Assembly (NCBI RefSeq): GCF_019084045.1
Contig: NZ_JAHRED010000001.1
Location: 124,001-188,000, forward strand
DNA length: 64,000 bases
DNA from: Paeniglutamicibacter quisquiliarum
GTDB lineage: Bacteria; Actinomycetota; Actinomycetes; Actinomycetales; Micrococcaceae
Direction: 5' to 3'
In this document: positions 43,610 through 51,848 of the stretch, piece by piece
Layout of the letters: each line of letters opens with the position of its first letter
How positions within the stretch are numbered: position 1 is the stretch's first letter
Program-made: the position numbers and the translations under genes
The notes under the pieces: generated by a model
What the model saw: only the letters and a program-made list of their open reading frames with translations
The model's database searches: none
Told to the model about the DNA's origin: nothing

Positions 43610-43999
43610 ATGACCAACCACCAGATCACGCTCGGAGCCATCAACTTAGAGGCCGCGAACCCAGTCGCCCTCGCGAAGTTCTGGGCGGCTGTCACCGGTG
43701 CAGAAACCTCTGCCGGCGGCGACAGCGTCTACCTGCCGCCAAACGGCCCCGGAGGATTCGGGATGTTCTTCCAGCCGGAAAGCGAGCCACGGGCCAAACG
43801 CCAGGTGGCCCACTGGGACCTCACTGTCCCGTGGGGTTCCCGGGCGGCGGAGGTCGAACGCCTGATCGGGTTCGGCGCCACGCACCAGTGGGATGTCCTG
43901 GAGGAATTCCCCCACGTCCAGTGGACAACTCTCGCCGATCCGGAAGGCAACCTGTTCTGCATCGCGGAGCACCCGCCCGTGGACCAGCAGCGCGTATAG
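43610..43999 (+). CDS. VOC family (glyoxalase-like) protein, intact copy
   Basis: A 129-aa single-domain glyoxalase-like protein. It begins 'ITLGAINLEAANPVALAKFWAAVTGAE' (in part) and ends with 'WTTLADPEGNLFCIAEHP', the DPEGNxFC motif of the 'glyoxalase-like' Pfam group whose glutamate usually binds metal. Function is unknown; many are hypothetical small-molecule binding or resistance proteins. The start ATG 43610 is the family start. A second, 5'-truncated copy of its 3' half lies at 45460-45672 in the same direction, beyond the Fic gene. Confidence 0.82.
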   Translation: MTNHQITLGAINLEAANPVALAKFWAAVTGAETSAGGDSVYLPPNGPGGFGMFFQPESEPRAKRQVAHWDLTVPWGSRAAEVERLIGFGATHQWDVLEEFPHVQWTTLADPEGNLFCIAEHPPVDQQRV

Positions 44000-44157
44000 C
44001 TCCCGCGAGCCTCGCCTCAAAGCCGCTCCCAATAGTTGCCTGGATTTGGTTTCCATTGGCACGAGTTGCAGCAGACATGAGCCGATTGAAAATGTCTCGG
44101 CGTTCCTTGCAGATCGGCCCGATTGTTCTGGTTCCCGGCCGTCCCATGCCAGGCGGC

Positions 44158-45366
44158 TTAGGATTTCTGCCGTCGACCAGCTCGTTTGGCAAAATCGTCG
44201 AGGGCTTCCAAAATTTCGTCGGTGCGCCAGAACGGTCCAAGCTTGTGCTCGGCCTTTGATTTCAGGATTCCAGCATCAACCAGGGTTTTCAGCGGTGGAT
44301 AGACGTTGGGTTGTTTCACTCCGAGTTCCGAGGCTGCCGTGGCCGAGTCGATCACTGGGCGCTGGGCAACAAGATCCAGGATCCGCCAAGCGTTGCTGTT
44401 CCTGCGCGCGGTGAGCCGGCCCTTCCACGACTCCTGGATGGCCTCGATCTGCTCGACAAGCTGACGTGTGTTGGACACGGCACTGAGTGCTGCGTTCGCG
44501 AACGCCCGGACGATCGGGGTGACATCTCCAGCTCGGTACGCAGTGAGCGCCTGGTGGTAGCCCTCGATGTCGGCCAGCAGTCCGGCTGACACGGGGATGG
44601 CCACATTTCTGGTTACGCCACGGAACCGGAGGATTGACTGGGCGAGGGCTCGTCCTGTGCGGCCATTGCCGTCGGTGAACGGGTGGATCGTCTCGAACTG
44701 TGCGTGGACGACCGCCACCGAGACGAGCGCGGGGACATCAAAACGGGAGGCGAAGGCGACAACATCGTCGACTAGGCCAGGCACTCTGGTGTGGTGCGGG
44801 GCGACGAAGTCGGCGCCGACGGGGGTGTCGCTTCGAGTACCGATCCACACCGGTTCATCGCGCCATTGTCCGGCAGGGTGGATGCCTTGGTTTTCCATGA
44901 GCACGCCGTGGATCTGAAGGATGGAATCTGGCGAGATTTTCTCTGCCAGTTGCAGTGCGGCCGTCATTGCCCTGGTGTTGGCGGCGATCAATTCGGCGTT
45001 GCGGCTCGTCTTGAGTCCGAGCTCGGCGCCAAATATGGCTCGGGCGCTGGCGGTCAGGTTCTCAATTTGGGAGGACGACGCCGATTCGGATCGCAGCAGT
45101 ATAGGCGCGAATTTGGCTACTTTGTGTCCAAGCTCCGCGTCAAGCCTGGTTAGCTCGTTGGTGGCTTGTTCGACCAGCTGGAGCGCCTCGACGTCAGGTG
45201 CCGGGGTTTGATCGGCAATCATGGGCGGTACGGCCGACTCGTTGGGGCTGAACCGGGATTGTTGGTATATGCCGTGGCCAGCCGTGGCCGGCATCCAGAT
45301 TTGCGGTTCCATTGTGATGCTGGGCCAATGGCTCGCACCTCGGGACTGGGAGGTATCAGTACTCAT
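44158..45366 (-). CDS. Fic family protein (AMPylase/NMPylase) with N-terminal inhibitory motif and winged helix
   Basis: A 402-aa Fic protein. The catalytic motif 'HPFTDGNGRTGR' is at residues 228-239, and the flap region lies near 'HHTRVPGLVDD'. The N-terminal inhibitory helix motif (S/T)xxxE(G/N) is seen as Ser98-Ser-Gln-Ile-Glu102-Asn103, so this is a class II, self-inhibited Fic enzyme that would transfer AMP to a protein target when relieved. The C-terminus (about 310-380) looks like a winged helix ('GVKQPNVYPPLKTLVDAGIL'), consistent with DNA binding. Four related half-sites lie at its promoter. It is of lower GC than its neighbours and lies between two VOC copies. Confidence 0.9.
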   Translation of the reverse strand: MSTDTSQSRGASHWPSITMEPQIWMPATAGHGIYQQSRFSPNESAVPPMIADQTPAPDVEALQLVEQATNELTRLDAELGHKVAKFAPILLRSESASSSQIENLTASARAIFGAELGLKTSRNAELIAANTRAMTAALQLAEKISPDSILQIHGVLMENQGIHPAGQWRDEPVWIGTRSDTPVGADFVAPHHTRVPGLVDDVVAFASRFDVPALVSVAVVHAQFETIHPFTDGNGRTGRALAQSILRFRGVTRNVAIPVSAGLLADIEGYHQALTAYRAGDVTPIVRAFANAALSAVSNTRQLVEQIEAIQESWKGRLTARRNSNAWRILDLVAQRPVIDSATAASELGVKQPNVYPPLKTLVDAGILKSKAEHKLGPFWRTDEILEALDDFAKRAGRRQKS

Positions 45367-45433
45367 AAAGTGGTCATCCTAATTTTATGACTTGAACCAG
45401 TTAGTCATAATAGTTGCACATGATCTTATGAGT
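45361..45433. promoter_or_regulatory. Cluster of four TCATAA half-sites at the Fic promoter
   Basis: ACTCATAA (45361-45368, covering the start codon), TTATGACT (45385-45392), AGTCATAA (45403-45410) and TTATGAGT (45426-45433) share the core TCATAA/TTATGA. The inner pair is a perfect 8-bp inverted repeat with a 10-bp spacer, and the outer pair is an 8-bp inverted repeat around it. This nested dyad looks like an operator, perhaps for the winged-helix domain of the Fic protein itself. Confidence 0.6.
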
Positions 45434-45459
45434 AACCACTAAAGGAGCCGGGAGTCCGG

Positions 45460-45672
45460 CCTCGCGCCGAGCGCCAGGTGGCGCACTGGGACCTCACCGT
45501 CCCGTGGGGTTCCCGGGCGACGGAGGTCGAACGCCTGATTGGGCTCGGCGCCACGCACCAGTGGGATGTCCTGGAAGAATTTTCGCACGTCCAGTGGACC
45601 ACGCTCGCCGATCCGGAAGGCAACCTGTTCTGCGTGGCCGAGCACCCGCCTGCGGATGGGCAGCGCTCCTGA
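45460..45672 (+). pseudogene. 5'-truncated second copy of the VOC gene
   Basis: From 'PRAERQVAHWDLTVPWG' to the stop, this segment repeats the last ~70 codons of the VOC gene at 43610-43999, with about nine in ten bases identical by eye, ending 'DPEGNLFCVAEHP'. The 5' half is missing: upstream bases are the Fic promoter. An in-frame GTG at 45478 could start a 64-aa remnant, but it lacks half the domain. The frame is still open, so truncation is recent or the product is kept. Confidence 0.75.
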
Positions 45673-45919
45673 TTTTCGCGTGACACCGGGCCGGGAGCGG
45701 CCCTGAAACTCCTTTTCGGGTGCCGCGATCGGTTGAACCAGTGTCTGATTGGGGTAGCCGAGCCTCGCTCTGGTAAACGGATCCCGGGTGGTGCCGGCAC
45801 GTACCGGGCGGATGCCGGAAGAACAGTGTTCCGCCTCACCTGTGAAGGATGGCAGGAATACCGTTGCCGCGGGGCTGGTTGCACCAGGCAACCAACCCCA
45901 ACGTTTGGAGCACTGCCGC

Positions 45920-46993
45920 ATGGACCTGTTTTCCCCGCTCACCCTCGGTGACCTCGAACTGCCCAACCGCCTCGTGATGGCCCCGCTGACCCGCTCCCGA
46001 TCCCGCGTGGACGGCGTGCCGAACGATGACGTCGTCGAGTATTACCGCCAGCGCGCCTCGATGGGCCTGATTGTCTCCGAAGGTGTCTACCCCAGCGTGA
46101 CAGGGCAGGGGTTCGTCCGCCAGCCGGGCCTTGCCACCGAGGAACAGATCGCCGGCTGGAAGCGCGTTACCGACGCCGTGCACGCCGAGGGCGGGCTCAT
46201 CGTCGCGCAGGTGATGCACGCCGGCAGGGTCACGCATACCGAGACCACCGGGCAGGACCACATCGTGGCCCCGAGCGCCATCGCGGTGGACGGCGTTTCC
46301 CGGACCTACACCGGCAAGCACGCCTACCCCGTCCCGCACGCACTGGAGACGGATGAGCTGCCGGGCATCGTTGAGGAGTTTGTGAACGGATCCCGCAATG
46401 CAATCGCCGCGGGCTTCGACGGCGTGGAACTGCACGGTGCCAATGGCTACCTACTGCACGAGTTCCTGGCACCCAGCGCCAACACCCGCACCGATGCCTA
46501 CGGCGGGTCCCCGGAAAACCGGGCACGCTTCGTCATCGAGGTCGTCACCGCCGTGGCCAACGCCATTGGTGCGGGCCGGACGGGCCTGCGCATTTCCCCC
46601 GAGCACAACGTCCAGGGAGCCGTGGAGAGCGATCCGGCAGATGTCGCGGCCACCTATGCGGCCCTCATCGACGGGATTGCACCCCTGGGTCTTGCCGCGC
46701 TGAGCATCCTGCACGCGGATCCCGCCGGCGAACTGGTCCAGGATCTGCGCTCGCGCTTCAACGGACCTGTCCTGCTGAACACCGGCTTCCAGACCGTCAC
46801 CAGCTACGACGACGCCGCCGCGGTTGCTGCCAATGGCTGGGGAGACGCCGTGGTGGTCGGACGCCCGGCGATCGCCAACCCCGACCTGGTGCGCCGCTGG
46901 CAGGAAGGCCTGCCGCTGAACGAACCCGACGCCTCCACCTTCTACACCGAGGGCGCCGCCGGCTACACCGACTACCCGTTCTGGCAGAACTAA
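45920..46993 (+). CDS. Old Yellow Enzyme-type ene-reductase (NADH:flavin oxidoreductase)
   Basis: A 357-aa FMN-dependent OYE of the NemA/XenA-B type. 'NRLVMAPLTRSRS' contacts the flavin, 'YYRQRASMGLIVSEG' and 'QVMHAGRVTH' follow, 'GFDGVELHGANGYLLHEFLAPSAN' (in part) marks the TIM barrel, and 'NTGF' plus 'VVVGRPAIANPDLV' binds the FMN phosphate. It reduces activated alkenes, nitro compounds or quinones with NAD(P)H. The start ATG 45920 has GGAG nine bases upstream; the frame open to 45788 extends into non-homologous sequence. A strong hairpin follows the gene, so it is likely monocistronic. Confidence 0.92.
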   Translation: MDLFSPLTLGDLELPNRLVMAPLTRSRSRVDGVPNDDVVEYYRQRASMGLIVSEGVYPSVTGQGFVRQPGLATEEQIAGWKRVTDAVHAEGGLIVAQVMHAGRVTHTETTGQDHIVAPSAIAVDGVSRTYTGKHAYPVPHALETDELPGIVEEFVNGSRNAIAAGFDGVELHGANGYLLHEFLAPSANTRTDAYGGSPENRARFVIEVVTAVANAIGAGRTGLRISPEHNVQGAVESDPADVAATYAALIDGIAPLGLAALSILHADPAGELVQDLRSRFNGPVLLNTGFQTVTSYDDAAAVAANGWGDAVVVGRPAIANPDLVRRWQEGLPLNEPDASTFYTEGAAGYTDYPFWQN

Positions 46994-47056
46994 GGCGGCA
47001 GCCCGCCTCATGATGCTTCCCCGTGGGCAGGCGGCCCTGCCGCAGTCCACGGGGAA
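46993..47056 (+). terminator. Tandem hairpins after the ene-reductase gene
   Basis: AGGCGG-CAGC-CCGCCT (46993-47008) is followed by perfect 10-bp arms TTCCCCGTGG (47017-47026) and CCACGGGGAA (47047-47056) enclosing an inner hairpin GGCAGG/CCTGCC (47026-47041). The placement directly at the stop codon fits a terminator; no U-tract is present. Confidence 0.65.
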
Positions 47057-47075
47057 ACGGTGCCACATGGGGCAT

Positions 47076-47174
47076 GGTTGCAACCTTCGACCGAGCCACG
47101 GTGCTTCAGCGATCGCCAGGGCTCGAGTCTCGTCGGGCACTCTTTCGTAGACTCGGTATGTCTCCCTTGCAACC
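47076..47174. promoter_or_regulatory. Repeated TTGCAACC motifs upstream of the AraC gene
   Basis: GGTTGCAACC (47076-47085) is a perfect 10-bp palindrome, and its half TTGCAACC recurs at 47167-47174, 75 bases before the AraC start. Such spaced repeats are where AraC-type proteins bind; assignment is tentative. Confidence 0.4.
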
Positions 47175-47248
47175 GATCGAATGTGGCCACGATGATCGGG
47201 TGCGGCCCGCCTCGGCCGGGAGAGGATTGTTTCTGAAAGGAGGACCAC

Positions 47249-48112
47249 ATGATCGGCACACTCAATGCCCTGGTAGACCTCGTCGAGCGAAACCTCAGCG
47301 AATCGATCGACGTCGCGGCCTTCGCCCGCAAGCACGGGACGACCGAATACCACCTGCGCAGGATGTTCTCGGCGCTGGCCCGGATGCCCTTGTCGGAATA
47401 CGCGCGCCGACGCCGGATGACTCTCGCCGGTGCCGACCTCGCGGCGGGGGATCCGAACCTGCTGGATGTCGCTGTGCGCTACGGCTACGGATCGGTGGAG
47501 GCGTTCGGGCGGGCATTCCGCTCGGTGCACGGCACCGGCCCGGCCGAGGTGCGCCGTCATGGCGGTCCGCTCAGCACACAACCCATGCTCAGGTTCCGCC
47601 TGAGCGTCGAAGGGAGCACCCCGATGGACGTCACCATCACCCACAAGCCCGAATTCGTTCTCGCAGGACACGCGGCGCAGGTCCCGCTCATCCACGAGGG
47701 CGTCAACCCGCACATCCAGCGGCATATTGCCGGCATTGCGCCCGGCGAACACGCGCGGCTCAAGGCGCTGGGGGACACCGACCCCGCCGGCATCCTGGCC
47801 GTCACCGCGGAGGTGGAACCGGACGCGCCGGAGGGATCGATGCTCACCTACCTCCACGGGGTCGCGGTCAATGCGGCAACCGCGCTGCCCGATGACCTCG
47901 ACACCATCCGGCTCGAGGCGGGGGCCTGGGCGGTGTTCTCCTCCCGGGGCCCGTTCCCGGAGGCGCTGCAACAACTGTGGGCCGCGACGGCGACGGAGTG
48001 GTTCCCCTCGAATCCGTGGCGGCTGCGCCCAGGGCCATCGATGCTGCGTTACCTCGAGCTCACCGACACCTATGCCTCGTGCGAACTTTGGTTGCCCGTC
48101 GAGAAGTCCTGA
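47249..48112 (+). CDS. AraC family regulator with GyrI-like effector domain
   Basis: A 287-aa protein: two AraC-type HTHs at residues about 8-105 ('VDVAAFARKHGTTEYHLRRMFSAL' region and 'DVAVRYGYGSVEAFGRAFRSVHGTGPAEV'), then a GyrI-like ligand domain ('VTITHKPEFVLAGHAAQVPL'). This N-terminal HTH plus C-terminal GyrI order is that of Rob/SoxS-like and multidrug-sensing activators. GGAGG lies just before ATG 47249. It precedes an MBL-fold hydrolase by 66 bases. A decayed partial copy of both genes lies at 60375-60752. Confidence 0.87.
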   Translation: MIGTLNALVDLVERNLSESIDVAAFARKHGTTEYHLRRMFSALARMPLSEYARRRRMTLAGADLAAGDPNLLDVAVRYGYGSVEAFGRAFRSVHGTGPAEVRRHGGPLSTQPMLRFRLSVEGSTPMDVTITHKPEFVLAGHAAQVPLIHEGVNPHIQRHIAGIAPGEHARLKALGDTDPAGILAVTAEVEPDAPEGSMLTYLHGVAVNAATALPDDLDTIRLEAGAWAVFSSRGPFPEALQQLWAATATEWFPSNPWRLRPGPSMLRYLELTDTYASCELWLPVEKS

Positions 48113-48178
48113 CCCGGGACGTTCGGGCGGTGCGCGGCCGCCGCAGCCGATCGCGCCGCCCGGCGTACCATCAACTAC

Positions 48179-48985
48179 ATGTCATGGGTCGAAGTAGCAG
48201 CCGACGTTTTCGTCAAGAGATATGAAGCGGGCGACGTCAACGTGGTGGCAATCCTCGGGCCCCAGGGAGTGACTGTCATCGACACGCGAGGCTCACCGGC
48301 GGAAGCGCAGGAGATCGTCGACGACGTGGCCGAACGCTTCGGCATGCCGATCGTTGGTGCGGTCAACACCCATGCACACTACGACCACAGCTTCGGCAAC
48401 TCAGTCTTTGCCGACCTCGGTGTTCCGGTGATTGGGCACCACCGGATTCCCGACCACTACGCCGCCCTCGAGGGGCCCCGGCTGCGCGCCTGGCAAGCCG
48501 ACCCGGCTGGCGAACCCGACAAAAAGTGGGACCACGTGGTGTTGACCCAGCCCACGGTCCTGATCCAACGGTCCACGACGCTCACCGCAAGCGGGCGCGA
48601 CATCGAACTCATTCCGATCTCGCGCGGCCACACCGACACGGACCTGGTCGTATGCGTGCCCGATGCCGGAGTCTGGGCGCTCGGTGACGCGATCGAGGAA
48701 TCCGGCCCGCCCATGTTCGGCTCGGGCTGTTGGCCACTTGAATGGCCAGCGGCGCTGGACGAGGTTCTGCTCAGGGTGCAGCCGGGCGACGTGGTGGTTC
48801 CCGGCCATGGGCGGGTGGTTGACCGCGAATTTGCCGCGCGGCAAGCCATTGACCTTCATGCGGTGGCGGATGCCATTCGCGACGCCCATACAGCCGGAAC
48901 AGAAATTGGGGACGCCGCGGGGCTTCCATGGCCGACGTGGATGCTACGGTCGGCTTTCGAACAGGGGTTTCCACAGCTGCGCTAG
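48179..48985 (+). CDS. MBL-fold metallo-hydrolase
   Basis: A 268-aa metallo-beta-lactamase fold enzyme with 'NTHAHYDHSFGN' (His65, His67, Asp69, His70) as the first metal site, 'ISRGHTDTDLVV' and 'VPGHGRVVD' for the later histidines. Role is unassigned; the group includes lactonases, glyoxalase II and cyclase-like hydrolases. It follows the AraC/GyrI gene and may detoxify the compound sensed by it. It is convergent with the Ldh-family gene, 24 bases apart, and marks the left edge of the lower-GC island. Confidence 0.85.
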   Translation: MSWVEVAADVFVKRYEAGDVNVVAILGPQGVTVIDTRGSPAEAQEIVDDVAERFGMPIVGAVNTHAHYDHSFGNSVFADLGVPVIGHHRIPDHYAALEGPRLRAWQADPAGEPDKKWDHVVLTQPTVLIQRSTTLTASGRDIELIPISRGHTDTDLVVCVPDAGVWALGDAIEESGPPMFGSGCWPLEWPAALDEVLLRVQPGDVVVPGHGRVVDREFAARQAIDLHAVADAIRDAHTAGTEIGDAAGLPWPTWMLRSAFEQGFPQLR

Positions 48986-49009
48986 CGTCAGCCCAGCGGA
49001 CCATGGTCG

Positions 49010-50062
49010 TCATTGGTGTCGGTTGAACCGAGGCTGTGGGCCCAATTCAGTAGTCGTTTTCTGGTTATTGACCGATAGTAGTCTTTCGTGAATATCCTTA
49101 TCGAGGGTCAACCCGTTGTCCCTCGCCTGCTCGCGCGTCTCGATCTGCCGCGAGCCTGGCACATGCACGCCATGCTCCGTATGGAGTCTCCCCAAATGCG
49201 CTGCGAGTCTACTGCCAAACTCCGCATTGAGCAGTTCTGGCTTGATTGCAAGAATGAAGAGTCCCACTGCCGGGCTGGTTTCTCCTTCCAAATACGAAGG
49301 TGCATCCAACGACCACGAGGCACCCGATGCAGTGGCCAAGATTTCCACCATCATCGCGATATTTGCACCCTTGGACCCACCGAATGTCAGCAGGGCGCCC
49401 ATAAGGGCCTCCTGACTATTCGTCGTAGGGCGACCATGCTTGTCCACGGCCCAACCCTTCGGCAGTTCCCGCCCCTCCCCGGCCGCCTGTCGAATATTGG
49501 CAAATGCTGTGGCACTGGAGGACTGGTCAATGAGTAGCGGTTGGATTCCCACTCCCAAAGGTGCACCAAATGCCATCGGATTAGTACCGTAGACGGGTTC
49601 CTGCGCCCCACGTGTCACCACTTGTGCAGGGGCATTTGCCACTGCGAACGACAATAGGTCGCGTCTAGCTAGACGGTCAACGAAGTAGCCAAGAGCGCCA
49701 CAGGTATAGGCGTTTCGCTGGCTAAAAACGGCAACCCCCAAATCTTGAGTTGTCTCCACGATATCTTCGAACGCATTGTCAAAGCCAAGGTGGGCTATAC
49801 CGCCGGCCGCGTCGGACAGAATAATGGCCTTGGCCGGACGAGTGGTTGTGGGCTCCGCAGAGCCAGCAATCCTCCCGTCACGCAAAGCATCCAAGTAATC
49901 AAAAAAATGCAAAAAACCTAACGACCCTGCCCCTGCCGCCTCAGCATCGACTGTGGCCTGCGCCAGGGACACTGCACTCTGTTTACTGGCACCGAGTGCA
50001 ACTGCCGCCCGGATGCACAGCTTCGTGGCCTCCTCCAGGGTGAGGGTGATCATCTTCTCCAC
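49010..50062 (-). CDS. Ldh/malate dehydrogenase-2 family ketimine reductase, likely delta1-pyrroline-2-carboxylate reductase
   Basis: A 350-aa NAD(P)H-dependent reductase of the MDH/LDH2 (Ldh) family, which includes delta1-pyrroline/piperideine-2-carboxylate reductases. Family blocks: 'RDGRIAGSAEP', 'YGTNPMAFGAPLG' and 'TFGGSKGANIAMMVEIL'. The usual N-terminal SHGxxR motif is replaced by Ser47-Leu-Gly-Phe-Leu-His52, a variant seen in some members. GTG 50062 is taken as start; ATG 50053 is possible. It follows the aconitase X genes by 39 bases. Reduction of delta1-pyrroline-2-carboxylate would give L-proline, linking hydroxyproline dehydration to the proline catabolic genes in the same operon. 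Confidence 0.85.
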   Translation of the reverse strand: MEKMITLTLEEATKLCIRAAVALGASKQSAVSLAQATVDAEAAGAGSLGFLHFFDYLDALRDGRIAGSAEPTTTRPAKAIILSDAAGGIAHLGFDNAFEDIVETTQDLGVAVFSQRNAYTCGALGYFVDRLARRDLLSFAVANAPAQVVTRGAQEPVYGTNPMAFGAPLGVGIQPLLIDQSSSATAFANIRQAAGEGRELPKGWAVDKHGRPTTNSQEALMGALLTFGGSKGANIAMMVEILATASGASWSLDAPSYLEGETSPAVGLFILAIKPELLNAEFGSRLAAHLGRLHTEHGVHVPGSRQIETREQARDNGLTLDKDIHERLLSVNNQKTTTELGPQPRFNRHQ

Positions 50063-50101
50063 AGTTCACTTGACCTCAAAGGCTCCCAATGACTCAACAC
50101 G

Positions 50102-51370
50102 TCAGGCTACCGCCCACTCCGGCGTTGTGACGATGGGTGCACCGGCTACCGCTGATTCAACACAATCACTCATCGAGCCGAAGTAGACGCCACGCCTGAT
50201 CAGTCCAGGACCGTAATGGGCGAACTTCCCCGAATTAGTCATGACAGTCTGCATCTCATTGGAGAACATGTCGGAGTTGAGCATACACAGGCAGTTGTCA
50301 GTGCTAAAGCGGCCACCGAACGCTGCGATCATTTCCGCCCAACCCTCGCGTGTGGCCTCTTCAAGGACCATCCGGTTGGTTGTAATGAGAACGTCTACCT
50401 TGGCATTGCGTTTCTTTCCTCGAACGAGTTCAGCCAACTCTGCGCAGTCCCCCAATGTGAAGTGCGGACTACCCATGACCACCAAGTCCAATTTATTGCC
50501 ACTGCCGGTAGACAGCCCATCAGTGGTGTGCATGAGGTCTGCAAGACTGACATTCAGTGTTTTCTGTGGCTCCTGCCCGCCCAATGCCGCCTCCAGGGTC
50601 GGGGCTTCGGGTGTCACCCCCACGATGTGAAACATACCGACCGCGCCAGATGTTGCAACGGCCGCGCAGAAGTTCTTGAGGTCCTCCAGCGACGGCGCTT
50701 CCATTAGCCCGTCAATGACGGGCACCAACTCCCCTGCGTGTTTTCCCACCAGGTAGCCCAAGGCTGTGTAGAAGGATCCGTCGACGCCGGATACTGGTGG
50801 GACGTTGACTAGAAAACTGCCGTGTCTGTTTTCCGGTATGTGAAGCCCTGCCAAGGGTGCTCGGCCGGTTATGGCCGCGCAGATGTCCAAGAAATCACCA
50901 TGTCGGTTGGTTCGAGCACCGATGACACTGTTGGCGTATGCGATGGCATTTGATTCGGCCCATACGATGTCCTGCCCGAAAGTAGGTGCTGTCGGAAACA
51001 CATACGGTGTGCAGGAAAAGATGGGGGCCGCACCCAGGTTTTCGAATCCCGTAGCCAGTCGGTCTGCCGAGCCTGCAAATTCGGCGTCGATATTTTGGTC
51101 CTTCCATCTTCTGCGATCGATGGAAATCGCATTTATGGTGGTGGGCACCCGGACTTTGGCGCCCTGCTCAACCAATCTTTCGATGACATTTAGGCTGCCC
51201 GGACCGGTGTAGATGCTTCCGCCCACATGGACGTGGGATACGTCGATGAGTTCAGTTGCGTTTTGGATGCGCGCAATGCGCACCACAATGCGCATTGCTG
51301 CTTGCGTACCGAGGCCCATTCTTCCGTCGAGCATTTGCTGGTCTTTTTCCGAGAGTAACAACTCGTTCAC
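50102..51370 (-). CDS. Aconitase X large subunit (DUF521), likely cis-3-hydroxy-L-proline dehydratase
   Basis: A 422-aa aconitase X catalytic-domain protein. Marks include 'SHVHVGGSIYTGPGSLNVIE', 'IFSCTPYVFPTAPTFGQDIVWAESNA' (in part), 'ARTNRHGDFLDICAAITGR', 'DNCLCMLN' and 'GVYFGSMSDCVESA'; the cysteines are candidates for Fe-S ligands. Bacterial AcnX has been shown to dehydrate cis-3-hydroxy-L-proline to delta1-pyrroline-2-carboxylate, while the archaeal form is a phosphomevalonate dehydratase. Here proline-degrading genes and an Ldh-family reductase adjoin, so the hydroxyproline function is strongly favoured. ATGA overlap with the small subunit gene. Confidence 0.9.
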   Translation of the reverse strand: MNELLLSEKDQQMLDGRMGLGTQAAMRIVVRIARIQNATELIDVSHVHVGGSIYTGPGSLNVIERLVEQGAKVRVPTTINAISIDRRRWKDQNIDAEFAGSADRLATGFENLGAAPIFSCTPYVFPTAPTFGQDIVWAESNAIAYANSVIGARTNRHGDFLDICAAITGRAPLAGLHIPENRHGSFLVNVPPVSGVDGSFYTALGYLVGKHAGELVPVIDGLMEAPSLEDLKNFCAAVATSGAVGMFHIVGVTPEAPTLEAALGGQEPQKTLNVSLADLMHTTDGLSTGSGNKLDLVVMGSPHFTLGDCAELAELVRGKKRNAKVDVLITTNRMVLEEATREGWAEMIAAFGGRFSTDNCLCMLNSDMFSNEMQTVMTNSGKFAHYGPGLIRRGVYFGSMSDCVESAVAGAPIVTTPEWAVA

Positions 51371-51837
51371 TTGCCATTCCCATCATCGGTAGAAACTGAA
51401 ACTGTCCCGTCAGGGAGGATGTCCAGGCATTTGGCTTCAAGCGCTGTTGTGAAGTCTTCGTCTGACAGCACTACAACGGGGATGCACCGGTCGTAAAACT
51501 CCTCAAAGACAACAACACCAAGGGCGATGATCTCATCGGTGCGGTTCAGGATGATCCCGGCGGGCGCGTGTCCCGAAACGAGGGCATCTAACAGCACCGC
51601 ACTTCCAGTGCTTGAGCCCTTGCCATGGGGGACGACGAAGATTTTTCCGGTTAGATCATGCCCAAATAGGGCGTGACGGCGATCGATGATCGTACCAGTC
51701 TCAGGATCGTAGCCGCCCCAGAAACTGATCATTTCCCGTGTGCCGCGGACTTCTCCGCTAGCAAAACCCGACACTAGTACTGTCGCTGACAACTTTTGGC
51801 CGGTTATGTGCGGGCCCACCCGGTTTCGAATCGCCAT
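51367..51837 (-). CDS. Aconitase X small (swivel, DUF126) subunit
   Basis: A 156-aa DUF126 protein, the swivel domain of two-polypeptide aconitase X. 'FWGGYDPETGTIIDRRH' and 'FVVPHGKGSSTGSAVLLD' are diagnostic, the latter contributing active-site serines. The start is ATG 51837 (AGGGAA upstream), 11 bases after the dehydrogenase gene; the frame to 51924 runs into that gene. It is coupled to the large subunit by ATGA. Confidence 0.9.
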   Translation of the reverse strand: MAIRNRVGPHITGQKLSATVLVSGFASGEVRGTREMISFWGGYDPETGTIIDRRHALFGHDLTGKIFVVPHGKGSSTGSAVLLDALVSGHAPAGIILNRTDEIIALGVVVFEEFYDRCIPVVVLSDEDFTTALEAKCLDILPDGTVSVSTDDGNGK

Positions 51838-51848
51838 CACGCGGTTCC

